From contig JAUIET010000015.1 in NCBI GenBank assembly GCA_030429735.1, forward strand, positions 1-64,000: 64,000 nt of DNA, written 5' to 3'. Within the stretch, counting starts at the first letter, position 1, and every line of letters begins with the position of its first letter. The notes beneath the pieces were generated by a model that saw only the letters and a list, made by a program, of their open reading frames with translations, did not search any database and was not told the DNA's origin. Position numbers and translations under genes: made by a program. Origin of the DNA: Gammaproteobacteria bacterium. Its GTDB lineage: Bacteria; Pseudomonadota; Gammaproteobacteria; Pseudomonadales; JAUIET01. Positions 45,305-54,652 of this stretch are shown in pieces.

Positions 45305-45928
45305 TCAGTCAAAAACTTTCTTAACTTTTGCGCTCAATCCATGCAGAAAGCTATGTTTCCCCTGGGCTTTTTTGCTAACCAGATAATTAAGCTGTATTGA
45401 CAGGCGCTTGCCTACCACTGGGGTGTGGCCATGCCAGCAATTGTTGCTTACCTGAAAAGCGACCATCGTACCTGCCAGGGGGCTAATTTCCGCCACGTAG
45501 TTGTCGATGTTCTGATTATTCTCAAGCAGGCGCAGGCGTCCTCCGGCATGGGTCCAGTCTTTGTTGAAATACAAGAGCACAGTAATCAGCTTACTGCGCG
45601 AATCGGTGTGGATCCTACCGTCTTTTTCACGCATCAGCCCGCGCGCGGTTGTCACCACAGGACGGTTCTGCAGATCAATAGAAAATTTGGTTTCCAGCAG
45701 CTTGCGGAAGCGCTCGCCCTCAAGCTCCATAATAAATTGCTCAAAAGCAGGCCCGCCGTCGAGTTCGTTCACCGGCACACTGCCTGGCATATTGATGGCC
45801 GGAAACTCGGTCAGAAGGCGGTCCAGTGCATCGCCTGCAATGCAATTTGCCTGCACAAAGTGGGGAAAGGGCTGCGTGTTCACGGGCGACTCTTGTAGCA
45901 GCGAATAGTTGAGCATTGCATAAGCCAT
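45305..45928 (-). CDS. 2OG-Fe(II) oxygenase superfamily protein
   Basis: 207 aa. The metal triad is readable: H107 and D109 in GRIHTDSRSK and H166 or H168 in CWHGHTP. R175 in GKRLSIQLNYL is in the place of the 2-oxoglutarate-binding residue. This is the prolyl-4-hydroxylase-like double-stranded beta-helix. It lies directly upstream of waaC, sharing its strand with almost no gap, inside the LPS-core region. Hydroxylation of a lipid A, sugar or protein is possible. No substrate can be assigned. Confidence 0.85.
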   Translation of the reverse strand: MAYAMLNYSLLQESPVNTQPFPHFVQANCIAGDALDRLLTEFPAINMPGSVPVNELDGGPAFEQFIMELEGERFRKLLETKFSIDLQNRPVVTTARGLMREKDGRIHTDSRSKLITVLLYFNKDWTHAGGRLRLLENNQNIDNYVAEISPLAGTMVAFQVSNNCWHGHTPVVGKRLSIQLNYLVSKKAQGKHSFLHGLSAKVKKVFD

Positions 45929-46022
45929 CGCAGATGATTATGGTCATTGTAACAAACCAGCGGTGTCGCAGGCCCTGCGCATCTGCCTTACTATTGCAGG
46001 ATTTCGACTGTTTGGATTAGAC

Positions 46023-47066
46023 ATGTCTTATCAGCGAGCCTTGGTTGTGATCATGCGTCACCATGGTGATGTGCTGCTTGCCACGCCAGTGTTTCGCGCG
46101 CTCAAGCGCCATATACCGGGTATAGAAGTTGATGCCCTGATCTACTCGTACGCCGGTGACCTGTTGGCAACTTGCGAACATATTGATCAGATTCATTGTG
46201 TTGACCGACAATGGAAGAACAATGGCCTTAAACAATTGCTGACAGAAGAGTGGCAGCTTCTTGGCCAATTGCGCGCGCGCTCCTATGACCTGTTGGTAGT
46301 ACTCACTGATCAATGGCGAAGCGTATTTCTCAGCAGGGTACTGCGACCGCGCGAATCCGTCGCCTTGAGTTTCGCCAAGCGCCAGCGAGCGTTTTGGGAA
46401 AAGAGTTTTACCCGCAACTACCCGGCCATCGAGCATCGCTATATGGTCGATTTACACCTCGATGCCTTGCGTTGCCTTGGCCTGCCGGTTGATGACAAAG
46501 ATGAGGCGGTGGCGTTGTCGGTGGCTGCATCTGCACAGCAATCGCTCCATGATCTCATGACGGCAGCCGGCATCACAGCTGAGCCTTTCGTGCTGGTACA
46601 CCCAACATCCCGAGGAATGCATAAATGCTGGCAGCCAGCTGCGTATGCGCAAGTGATTGATAATGTGCGTGCCGGTGGTAAGCAGGTAGTAATCAGTGCG
46701 GCACCCGACGAGCATGAAATGGCGTTTGTTCGCGCGGTGCTTGAATGCTGTGAAAACAAGCCGATAGATCTCAGTGGCCAACTGAGCCTGATGGAATTAG
46801 CGGCCCTTATTCAGAAAGCAGAGCGGCTGCTCTGTGTAGACTCCGTGCCGATGCATATGGCGGCAGCGCTGGGCACGCCGCTGCTGGCCTTATTTGGTCC
46901 TACCGATGAGTTGCAATGGGGTCCGCGTGGTGCGCGCATCGATATTTTGGCCAGCCAGCGTCCTTGCAGACCTTGTTTCAGACAGGGGTGTGGTGGCAGC
47001 GGACGCAGCCAGTGTATGCATGATTTAAGCATTGAGCAGGTTAATCAGCGCCTGCTTGAGCTCTAG
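46023..47066 (+). CDS. GT9 heptosyltransferase III-like (WaaQ family)
   Basis: 347 aa from the ATG at 46023, after which the chain reads MSYQRALVVIMRHHGDVLLATPV, the WaaQ/RfaQ type N terminus, in contrast to WaaF and WaaC. LVHPTSRGMHKCWQPAAYAQV (near 182) and CVDSVPMHMAAALGTPLLALFG (near 279) are the GT9 donor-site motifs. C-terminal cysteines in RPCRPCFRQGCGG are common in such transferases. The waaQ label is by similarity of the N terminus; the acceptor sugar is not known. Confidence 0.88.
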   Translation: MSYQRALVVIMRHHGDVLLATPVFRALKRHIPGIEVDALIYSYAGDLLATCEHIDQIHCVDRQWKNNGLKQLLTEEWQLLGQLRARSYDLLVVLTDQWRSVFLSRVLRPRESVALSFAKRQRAFWEKSFTRNYPAIEHRYMVDLHLDALRCLGLPVDDKDEAVALSVAASAQQSLHDLMTAAGITAEPFVLVHPTSRGMHKCWQPAAYAQVIDNVRAGGKQVVISAAPDEHEMAFVRAVLECCENKPIDLSGQLSLMELAALIQKAERLLCVDSVPMHMAAALGTPLLALFGPTDELQWGPRGARIDILASQRPCRPCFRQGCGGSGRSQCMHDLSIEQVNQRLLEL

Positions 47067-47294
47067 CCACTCGCTGGCGAATGTTTCACTTGGTAAAACC
47101 TCGCCGCGTTTAACCTAATCGTAACAGCTCGATAGCGCATCAGTAGCGCCTGTTTGTTTGAAAGTGGCTCATATGTTGCTAAATGTGCCGATCATGTGTC
47201 TAACTTACCAAAAATAAGATTGTGGCGTTTTTGGCAAATTTAGCAATTACAGGTAGAATTGCGCCCCCCAGATATTACCCCCAGCAGACACCGT

Positions 47295-48614
47295 ATGACG
47301 CCGGTTGAACTCAACAGCCAAACCGCTCAGCAGCCACCTTTGCGCATCTGCCTGCTCGGCTATCGAAGCGCGCCATTTGGTGGTGGTCAGGGCATCTACC
47401 TCAGGTATTTGAGTAAGGCGCTGATGGAAGCTGGGCACTCGGTGGATGTCGTGTCAGGCCAGCCTTACCCGCATTTGGTCAAAGGGGTAGGCCTGATCAA
47501 GCTGCCGGGACTGAACCTGTTTGAAACCGGCCTGTTGTCTCTTCGACCCAGGCATCTGAGTTCCTGGGCGAACATCGTTGAGTGGTGCAGTAAGCTTACC
47601 GGCGGCTTTTCTGAACCCTATGCGTTCGGTCGTCGTGCTGCTGCGTATCTCGCCCAACACGGTTCTCAATACGACGTTATTCATGACAACCAGAGCCTGT
47701 GCTATGGCTTGCTGGATATGCAAAAGCAAGGATTGCCGCTGGTGGTCACCATTCATCACCCGATCAAACGCGATGTGGACCTGGCCTTGAAAGCCGCTCG
47801 CAACGGGTGGCAGCGTGTGCTGATACGGCGTTGGCACTCTTTTTTAATCATGCAAACGCGGGTAGTCCGTAAACTCAAGTTTATAACCACAGTATCAGAG
47901 TGTTCGCGACAAGACATCGCCAGCGCGTTCGGCATTGGGCTTGACCGAATTCGTTTGATCCATAACGGCATAGACACGGAGGTGTTCGCTCCGCAGCCGC
48001 ACATTGAGCGCCAGCACCAAATGATGGTTGCCACCGCGTCGGCTGACCAACCGCTCAAAGGTTTGCATTTTTTATTGCGGGCGTTTGCCAAACTGCGTAA
48101 GCAATACCCGAAGTTATCACTCACTGTGGTTGGCAAACCCAAACCGGGCGGTGCAACTGAACGCCTGGTTGCGAAGCTGCGGCTCGAACAGGCGGTTCAG
48201 TTCGTGCATGGCATCAGTACAGAAGAACTCGTGGCCCTATACGCCAGCGCGACGGTGGCCGTGGTGCCATCGCTGTATGAGGGCTTTGGTTTGCCGGCGG
48301 GCGAAGCGATGGCTTGCGGCACACCATTAGTGTGCGCAGACGGCGGCGCACTGCCGGAAATAACGGGCGATGCAGCACGCATGGTCCCCGCTGGTGACGC
48401 AAACGCTTTGCGACAGGCCATCGCAGAATTACTTGACGATCCGGCCGCACGGCAAGACCTGTCAATCCGTGGTCGGCAACGTATAGAAGAGTTGTTTAGC
48501 TGGAAAGTAGCTGCTGTGCAAATGACGGCTTTCTACCGGGAAGCCATTGCTGCGGCAAAGAATGAGGAAGTAGGTGACGTTGTTTCGGAGCTAGGTGTGC
48601 ATGCAAACGGTTGA
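47295..48614 (+). CDS. GT4 family glycosyltransferase
   Basis: 439 aa from ATG 47295. A GT-B fold: the N-terminal acceptor half begins LRICLLGYRSAPFGGGQGIY (near 17), and the C-terminal donor half has PLKGLHFLLRAF (near 250) and the EX7E motif in YEGFGLPAGEAMACGTPLV (near 329-347). It should transfer a nucleotide-activated sugar to a lipid-linked or LPS acceptor. The methyltransferase gene starts inside its last codons, and three genes read through with overlaps. A 228-bp gap lies upstream, with no gene and no clear terminator. Confidence 0.92.
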   Translation: MTPVELNSQTAQQPPLRICLLGYRSAPFGGGQGIYLRYLSKALMEAGHSVDVVSGQPYPHLVKGVGLIKLPGLNLFETGLLSLRPRHLSSWANIVEWCSKLTGGFSEPYAFGRRAAAYLAQHGSQYDVIHDNQSLCYGLLDMQKQGLPLVVTIHHPIKRDVDLALKAARNGWQRVLIRRWHSFLIMQTRVVRKLKFITTVSECSRQDIASAFGIGLDRIRLIHNGIDTEVFAPQPHIERQHQMMVATASADQPLKGLHFLLRAFAKLRKQYPKLSLTVVGKPKPGGATERLVAKLRLEQAVQFVHGISTEELVALYASATVAVVPSLYEGFGLPAGEAMACGTPLVCADGGALPEITGDAARMVPAGDANALRQAIAELLDDPAARQDLSIRGRQRIEELFSWKVAAVQMTAFYREAIAAAKNEEVGDVVSELGVHANG

Positions 48615-49335
48615 TTTTGATCGCGTGTCGTTCAGCTCGGGCGACGTGGTTCTGGACTTGGGCTGCGGCGAAGGGCGCCATGTCATTTCTGCGTTTCTAG
48701 AGGCTGACGTGCATTCGATTGGTGTGGATTTAAGCTACCAGGACCTGGTAACAACCCGCAGTAAGTTTGACGATTTCGCAGAAACTGAGGCACAAACTGC
48801 GGCGAACGACGACGATCGCAGTTTTGCTCTTGCACAAACCAATGCGCTTTACCTGCCCTTTGCAGACAATACCTTCGACACGGTCATATGTTCTGAAGTG
48901 CTCGAACATATACCGGACTACCAAGCTGTGATCATAGAAATTGAGCGTGTCCTGAAACCGGGAGGGCAATTTGTTGCGAGCGTGCCACGTTATTGGCCTG
49001 AATGGATTTGCTGGGCTTTTAGCGATGAATACCATGCAAATGAAGGCGGACATTTGCGAATATTCAATGCCGGAAAGTTACGTGGTCAGATAGAGCAAGC
49101 TGGTTTCTACTTTAAAGCCAGGCATTGGGCGCACGCTTTGCACTCCCCCTATTGGTGGTTGCAGTGCATGTTTTGGCGCAGCAAAGATCAGTCCCGACTG
49201 GTGAAACTCTATCAGCGCTTCCTCGAGTGGGACATTCTTGATCGTCCCCGTTTTACGCGGTGGCTTGAGACCCTGTTGAACCCGTTGATGGGCAAAAGTG
49301 TTGTGATGTATTTTCAAAAAGGAGCCATTGAATGA
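48601..49335 (+). CDS. Class I SAM-dependent methyltransferase
   Basis: About 244 aa from ATG 48601; a GTG two codons earlier is possible. Motif I is VLDLGCGEGRHVI (near 18-30). The post-motif reads DTVICSEVLEHIPDY (near 94) and PGGQFVASVPRYWPEWICW (near 120), a pattern of small-molecule or sugar methyltransferases (Methyltransf_11-like). Its start overlaps the GT4 stop by 14 bases and its stop overlaps the next start by 4. That overlap makes co-action with the glycosyltransferase likely. The methyl acceptor is unknown. Confidence 0.9.
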   Translation: MQTVDFDRVSFSSGDVVLDLGCGEGRHVISAFLEADVHSIGVDLSYQDLVTTRSKFDDFAETEAQTAANDDDRSFALAQTNALYLPFADNTFDTVICSEVLEHIPDYQAVIIEIERVLKPGGQFVASVPRYWPEWICWAFSDEYHANEGGHLRIFNAGKLRGQIEQAGFYFKARHWAHALHSPYWWLQCMFWRSKDQSRLVKLYQRFLEWDILDRPRFTRWLETLLNPLMGKSVVMYFQKGAIE

Positions 49336-50414
49336 GCGGCTTGTACCTCTCGCGCGGTCTGTATCCAAGCGAGTATCTGCGCCCGACCATTGACTACATC
49401 GTTGGGAATCAAATGCCTGACGGGTCCATACCCTGGTTTGATGGTGGCTATACCGATCCCTGGGATCACGTGGAATCCGCAATGGCGCTGAGCATTGCCG
49501 GCGAATACGCGGCTGCCGAGAAAGCCTATGACTGGCTGAATGCCACGCAACTGGAGGACGGGAGCTGGTGGGCTGCCTACAAAGACGGGCAAGTTGATAA
49601 CAAAGAGCGGCGTGAAACCAATTTCGTCGCTTACATCGCAACCGGTGTTTGGCACCACTATTTAATTACGCGCAAGCGTGAGTTTCTCGCCCATATGTGG
49701 CCGTCGGTGAGCGCGGCTATTGAATTTGTGTTGCGCAACCAGACTGAGCACGGTGACATTCATTGGGCGGTAGATACCGACGGGGTGGCAAAAGAAGACG
49801 CGCTGATCACTGGCTGCTCTTCCATATATAAGAGTCTGGAGTGTGCCTATAACATGGCTACTCAACTGGGTATAGACAAGGAAGACTGGCTGCAAGCGCG
49901 TCAGTCGTTAGGTAATGCCTTGCGTAATCATCCCGAGCGTTTTGATAGAACCTGGGAAAGCAAGGAACGGTATTCAATGGACTGGTTTTACCCAGTCTTA
50001 ACGGGCGTGATTCCAAAGGCCAAGGCGTCGGCGCATTTGCAGGCAAAATGGAAGACCTTTGTGAAGCCTGGCCTGGGTTGTCTTTGTGTTTCTGATGAGC
50101 CGTGGGTGACGGTAGCGGAAAGTTGCGAGTTGGTCATGGCCCTGTTGGCGGCCGGAGATCATGCGCGAGCGGTCACCTTATACAGCTGGTTGCACGAATG
50201 GCGCACCGACGATGGTGGTTTTTGGACAGGGTACCAATACGACTGGGATGTTATCTGGCCGGAAGAAAAACCAACCTGGACAGCGGGTGCTATTGTCCTG
50301 GCGGCCGATGCTCTGACCGAGCATACGGCGGCTGCGCAGCTGTTTACCAAGGTATCGCTGCTGGAGGAACCCTTGCCACGGGTGTTGAGCGAAACAACAC
50401 GAATTGGCGGTTAA
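49332..50414 (+). CDS. Alpha/alpha-toroid protein, prenyltransferase/glycosidase-like
   Basis: 360 aa with no signal peptide. Repeated helix pairs with aromatic and Gly motifs recur: NQMPDGSIPWFDGGYTDPW (near 30), TQLEDGSWWAAYKDGQ (near 77), NQTEHGDIHWAVDTDG (near 136) and RTDDGGFWTGYQYDWDV (near 296). They fit an (alpha/alpha)6 barrel as in terpene cyclases, prenyltransferases or GH15-like glycosidases. Databases often label such proteins prenyltransferase. No catalytic residue can be fixed. The start overlaps the methyltransferase stop (ATGA), so it is the third gene of the cassette. Confidence 0.8.
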   Translation: MSGLYLSRGLYPSEYLRPTIDYIVGNQMPDGSIPWFDGGYTDPWDHVESAMALSIAGEYAAAEKAYDWLNATQLEDGSWWAAYKDGQVDNKERRETNFVAYIATGVWHHYLITRKREFLAHMWPSVSAAIEFVLRNQTEHGDIHWAVDTDGVAKEDALITGCSSIYKSLECAYNMATQLGIDKEDWLQARQSLGNALRNHPERFDRTWESKERYSMDWFYPVLTGVIPKAKASAHLQAKWKTFVKPGLGCLCVSDEPWVTVAESCELVMALLAAGDHARAVTLYSWLHEWRTDDGGFWTGYQYDWDVIWPEEKPTWTAGAIVLAADALTEHTAAAQLFTKVSLLEEPLPRVLSETTRIGG

Positions 50415-51034
50415 ACCCTGCGCAGCAAGCCCAGAGTATTCACGACTTCAATTTCTTCAAATAACCCGGAATCGCGTGCTAATCGATAAATTGTGATCGG
50501 CGCCTGCCCCCCTTCTTCGGGGTTTGGAAACAAGTCGTGAATGGCGAGAACACCTCCCTTCATGATATGACCAGCCCAGCTGCGATAATCAGTCATTGCA
50601 GCATCCAGGCTGTGCCCGCCATCGATGAATACCATTGCCAGGGGCGTGCACCAGAACCTTGCGGCCAATGCCGAGCCAGTCACGATTGGCACCACGGCGT
50701 CTTCCAGTTCTGCTCTACTCAATGTGTGTCGAAACGCCCTGAACGTGTCGACCCTTGCAATTGATTCATCGTATACCTCGGAATCATGGTATTCCTCGCC
50801 AAACTGATGTTCTTCCGAGCCGCGATGATGGTCTATTGCGTACAGTTGCGAGCCACTCCGTTTGCAGGCCGCGCCTAAATAGACGGTTGATTTTCCGCAG
50901 TAACTGCCCACTTCCAAACATGGGCCGAGTTCGCTCAGCTGTTGAGCATAGCGATACAGGGCTGCACCTTCGTCGTCTGCGAGGAAACCTTTTACCGTTG
51001 TAATGTCCAAAGGTAAGTTGACGGCGTCTAACAT
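50411..51034 (-). CDS. Class I methyltransferase, Methyltransf_24/CmcI-like
   Basis: 207 aa on the opposite strand, converging with the toroid gene by a 4-base overlap of their 3' ends. Motif I is LEVGSYCGKSTVYLG (near 39), followed by AIDHHRGSEEHQ. FIDGGHSLDAAMTDY (near 138) and GGVLAIHDLFP (near 160) are typical of the CmcI/Methyltransf_24 type. The DxH-like acids could bind metal. It lies between the cassette and waaA, so action on a surface glycan is a reasonable inference. It is divergent from waaA by about 110 bp. Confidence 0.88.
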   Translation of the reverse strand: MLDAVNLPLDITTVKGFLADDEGAALYRYAQQLSELGPCLEVGSYCGKSTVYLGAACKRSGSQLYAIDHHRGSEEHQFGEEYHDSEVYDESIARVDTFRAFRHTLSRAELEDAVVPIVTGSALAARFWCTPLAMVFIDGGHSLDAAMTDYRSWAGHIMKGGVLAIHDLFPNPEEGGQAPITIYRLARDSGLFEEIEVVNTLGLLRRV

Positions 51035-51145
51035 GGTTCACTCTATTTGCGATTTCGTTGGCTGAACAATAGCGGAAGACAAGGCGCTTGCCTAGCAGCA
51101 AGGCGTTAAATGCTACACTGCGGTTTACCATCGCCGGACAAGTAC

Positions 51146-52417
51146 ATGCTATTTGTTTACAACCTTCTGCTCTATCTGATTACACCGTTTCTGGCGGCGT
51201 CCTTATTGCTGCGCAGTCTGCGGGCACCAGAATACCGAAAGCGAATTAAAGAACGTTTTGGAATATTGCCGCCCGGTTTGCATAAAGGGTATATATGGCT
51301 GCACTCGGTATCAGTGGGCGAAACCGTCGCCGCTGAACCGTTAGTGAAAGCACTATTGACTCACTATCCACATCGTCGCTTGTTGGTCACGACCATGACA
51401 CCTACCGGTTCGGAGCAGGTGTTTCGCAGCTTTGGAGACACAGTAGATCACGTTTACGCGCCCTATGATCTGCCCGGCAGTGTTCGACGTTTTCTTAACA
51501 CTACAGAGCCTTGCATCGCCGTGATCATGGAAACCGAGCTGTGGCCAAATGTTTTGCGTCAATGTTTCGAGCGCAATATTCCGACAGCGCTCATCAATGC
51601 GCGTCTTTCGCAAGCCTCCGCCAATGGCTACGCCCGGGCGCCCAGTGTGTCGGGGATGATGATGGCAAAGCTGGGCGGAGTGGCCGCGCAAAACCAGGTG
51701 GACGGCGAGCGGTTTGTGCAGCTGGGTTTGCCGCGCGAGCGCTTGCGCATCACCGGTAGTATCAAGTTTGATCACAGTATCTCCCAAGACGTTATGGAGA
51801 CTACGGCAATACTGCGCGAAGAGTGGCAAGGAGCGAGCAAACGACCGGTGTGGATTGCGGCCAGTACCCACAGTGGTGAGGACCAAATTATTCTGGAAGC
51901 GCACCGTTTACTTTTGAATGATGATATTTCGGCGCTGCTTATTCTGGTGCCGCGGCATCCGGAACGCTTCGAGGAAGTGTATTCGCTGTGCGCGCAAGAA
52001 GGTATGCAAATATCGCGGCGAAGTTCCAAGGAGGTGGTGCGTTCCGAAACTCAACTGGTGCTGGGCGACACCATGGGTGAGTTAGCGGCTTTGTATGGCG
52101 CTTGCGATATTGCGTTTGTCGGTGGCAGCCTGGTGGAGCGCGGTGGTCATAACCCTATCGAACCCGCAGCCTGGGGCTTGCCGGTTTTGGTTGGCGAACA
52201 CACCTTTAACTTTCAGGAAATTGTTGAGCAACTGCTGGCCCAGGGCGGAGCACATCGCGTCTACAAAGCGGAAGATATTGCAGAGCAGGTTAAATCGATT
52301 CTAACCAACGCGCAGCGTCATGCCGAGGCGGGTGCCGCCAACAAGGCAGTGGTTGAGGCGAACAGGGGGGCGACCCAGCGGCAATTGGCACTGGTGCGTG
52401 AATTGCTGCCCGAGTAA
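51146..52417 (+). CDS. waaA: Kdo transferase
   Basis: 423 aa from ATG 51146, as in E. coli WaaA (425). GT30 enzyme: it adds Kdo to lipid IVA on the cytoplasmic face of the inner membrane. The N-terminal anchor is MLFVYNLLLYLITPFLAASL. WLHSVSVGET (near 48) is the Kdo transferase motif, and GGSLVERGGHNPIEPAAWGLP (near 327) is the donor site; E in METELWP is the conserved catalytic acid. The earlier codon at 51110 is less likely because it adds 12 non-conserved residues. Confidence 0.96.
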   Translation: MLFVYNLLLYLITPFLAASLLLRSLRAPEYRKRIKERFGILPPGLHKGYIWLHSVSVGETVAAEPLVKALLTHYPHRRLLVTTMTPTGSEQVFRSFGDTVDHVYAPYDLPGSVRRFLNTTEPCIAVIMETELWPNVLRQCFERNIPTALINARLSQASANGYARAPSVSGMMMAKLGGVAAQNQVDGERFVQLGLPRERLRITGSIKFDHSISQDVMETTAILREEWQGASKRPVWIAASTHSGEDQIILEAHRLLLNDDISALLILVPRHPERFEEVYSLCAQEGMQISRRSSKEVVRSETQLVLGDTMGELAALYGACDIAFVGGSLVERGGHNPIEPAAWGLPVLVGEHTFNFQEIVEQLLAQGGAHRVYKAEDIAEQVKSILTNAQRHAEAGAANKAVVEANRGATQRQLALVRELLPE

Positions 52418-52432
52418 TGCGGGCTAACTTGC

Positions 52433-53869
52433 TCAGCCTTGTGGAGTGGTACTTGCGGAGGGTGCAGGCGGTTCAGCCAACCACTTGCTGAGCGTGTAAA
52501 TTTCCTGCGGCGTCAGCGTGCCAGCCTGCTGTTTGAGACGCAGCATATTTATGACATAGTCATAGCGAGCGTTCGAGTAATCTCTTACAGAGCGAAACAG
52601 GAAGCGCTGCGCGTCCAACACATCTACAATGTTCCGGGTGCCAACTTCGTAGCCCGCCTGGGTTGCTTCAAGAGCGCTTTGCGACGAAGTGATCGATTGC
52701 TTGCGCGCCTTTACCTTGCCAACATCGGTCACAACCGACAGATGCAGCGAGCGCGTGTTCTGAATGGTATTTCGTTGACTGGCGATATGATTCTCGCGCG
52801 TCTGAATGTATTCTTGCGCGGCCTGGCGACGGCTCGCACTGATGCTGCCTCCGGCAAACAATGGCATTGTCAGGCTTAATCCTACGCTGCTGCCATCTCT
52901 GCGGTCGTCCACCAGACCTTCTTCATTGAACACGGTCGACGAGCTGTTGCCGTCGGTTGTTGAGTCTGAATATACGTAATTTCCAACCAGTTTGGGCAGG
53001 TGTTCTGCGCGCTTCGCCTTAGCGTTTTGGTGAGCAGCCCTCTCTGACAGGCGTGCCGCTTTCAGCTGATAATTGTTTTTTAAGGCAAACTCTACCCACT
53101 CAGCACGCTGCAGAGGGCTTGGCTCGGTGACAGGAAATTCTTCGCTGAGCAACCAGATGTTCGAATGTTGTTCGCCCGTAATAACCGACAGGGCTTCATA
53201 GGCGATGCCGAGCTGGCCTTCCGCCTCCAGCCGTGTCACGACCGCCAGGTCGTGAGCAGCGCGCGACTCATGCACATCAGTGATAGCGATCAACCCAACC
53301 TCAAAGCGCTGCTCTGTTTGCTCTAACTGTCGCTGAATCGCGGTTTCTTCCGCAATTGCCGTGTCAAGATTTTCCTTGGCGCGCAGCACGTTAAAATAGG
53401 CCTCTGCAACTCTAACGATTAAGTCCTGTTGTTCAAAGGCGAATTGTGCAGCTGCAAGCTCTGAGAGCTCTTTACCTTGTTTGAACGAATACCAGGCGGG
53501 CAGGTTGAACACATTTTGCTGAAGCTCTATGTTTAATTGCTCCGTGTCGGTATCCGTCTCAATCGTTTGAATACCAGGGATAAAGGGTCTGGGGTCATTT
53601 GGGTCCTGTGGTTCCACGACGCCAATGTTTGAGCTATCAAAGTCATTCTGGGTATAGGAGTAGCTGCCATTAATTTGCGGCAGCAAGGCCGCTCTCGCGA
53701 GGTTTTTTGCTTCACTATTGGCCTTGTAGCTGGCTTGCGCTGCTTTCAGAACAGGATCATTTTCGACCGCCAGCTCATAGATGCGCGCTAGTGTCTCAGC
53801 GCTGGCTGTGTGCACAAATGCGGTGCATGTCGCCGCTAAAACAAAGTGCTTAAAAATCAAACGCAGCAT
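52433..53869 (-). CDS. tolC: TolC-family outer membrane channel protein
   Basis: 478 aa from ATG 53869. This start is decided by AAGGGA six bases upstream; another ATG at 53875 lies too close to it. The signal peptide is about 1-24, ending THASAE in the mature sequence. Two outer-membrane-efflux-protein repeats follow: ENDPVLKAAQASYKANSEA (near 30) and NYQLKAARLSERAAHQNAKA (near 265). TolC trimers form the exit duct for type I secretion and RND efflux. It converges with waaA by 15 bp and is divergent from the yqiB-like gene, as in E. coli. Confidence 0.94.
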   Translation of the reverse strand: MLRLIFKHFVLAATCTAFVHTASAETLARIYELAVENDPVLKAAQASYKANSEAKNLARAALLPQINGSYSYTQNDFDSSNIGVVEPQDPNDPRPFIPGIQTIETDTDTEQLNIELQQNVFNLPAWYSFKQGKELSELAAAQFAFEQQDLIVRVAEAYFNVLRAKENLDTAIAEETAIQRQLEQTEQRFEVGLIAITDVHESRAAHDLAVVTRLEAEGQLGIAYEALSVITGEQHSNIWLLSEEFPVTEPSPLQRAEWVEFALKNNYQLKAARLSERAAHQNAKAKRAEHLPKLVGNYVYSDSTTDGNSSSTVFNEEGLVDDRRDGSSVGLSLTMPLFAGGSISASRRQAAQEYIQTRENHIASQRNTIQNTRSLHLSVVTDVGKVKARKQSITSSQSALEATQAGYEVGTRNIVDVLDAQRFLFRSVRDYSNARYDYVINMLRLKQQAGTLTPQEIYTLSKWLAEPPAPSASTTPQG

Positions 53870-54125
53870 ATTCATTCCCTTGCCCAATAATTCTTTTCAG
53901 TTTTCTGACGGTTGTTTCTTGCGTAAGTGGTCACATTGCGTATGTGAACCTTGTCTCTAATCTTAGCAGATCAGAAGCAGGAGCAAGGCGCATATTCTTC
54001 TGTTGTGGGTTTTCTGGTCTTGTCTTTCACCTATTTTTCAGAGCTTCCCTTGCTTATGGAAGTCGGCTCGACTAGTCTGGGGGCGCGCCAAACGGCTAAA
54101 GATTAACCATTATTGAATATTAACT

Positions 54126-54572
54126 GTGCAGCAACGTCGATACCTAACTAATTTACGCGGCATACATCAGCAATGCGAAGCGAACTATGTTCGTTTGTTG
54201 CAGCTGGTCGCCGATTGGGAAGAGTTTGACCTGCTAGAACTCGCTATCGACAATGCCGACGGACCAACGGTTATAGTCAAAATTACCCTTCTGGAGCGTA
54301 ACCCTTACACAAGTACAATTATGCTGGATCAGCAGGATGTATTATTGCCATGGGCCAAGGGTCCACAACTCACGGTTCGCGTATATCATGATGCCCGAAT
54401 GGCAGAGGTGATTAGTTGGAACCGCCACCGCTTGATCAAGCCGCGGTATGCATACCCCAACCCTCAGATGTATCTGCCTGACGAGAAGGCACAGTTGAAT
54501 CAGTATCTTGGCGAATGTTTGAGCCAGTGCATAGCGCATGGTCGAACAAGAGAGCCAATCACCATTCGCTGA
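54126..54572 (+). CDS. yqiB: DUF1249 family protein (YqiB-like)
   Basis: 148 aa from GTG 54126. DUF1249 members are short cytoplasmic proteins of unknown function. RRYLTNLRGIHQQCEANYVRL is the family N terminus, shown here as five to twenty residues of the pattern only. YHDARMAEVISWNRHRLIKPRY (near 86) is the central part, and NPQMYLPDEKAQLNQYLGEC (near 111) the C-terminal part. E. coli has tolC, nudF, yqiB, cpdA in this order; here nudF is missing. It sits 80 bp before cpdA. Confidence 0.9.
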   Translation: MQQRRYLTNLRGIHQQCEANYVRLLQLVADWEEFDLLELAIDNADGPTVIVKITLLERNPYTSTIMLDQQDVLLPWAKGPQLTVRVYHDARMAEVISWNRHRLIKPRYAYPNPQMYLPDEKAQLNQYLGECLSQCIAHGRTREPITIR

Positions 54573-54652
54573 ACCTTGCGCATAGGTCGACCGCCACCGG
54601 ACGTAGAGGTCGCTACTTAACAGGAATGTTGCTTTAAGGTTCAGGTCAGGCA

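Noticed and set aside
47067-47294. Possible gene in the 228-bp gap before the GT4 gene
   Set aside because: No frame with a ribosome site was seen; nothing stands out beyond AT-rich promoter-like sequence.
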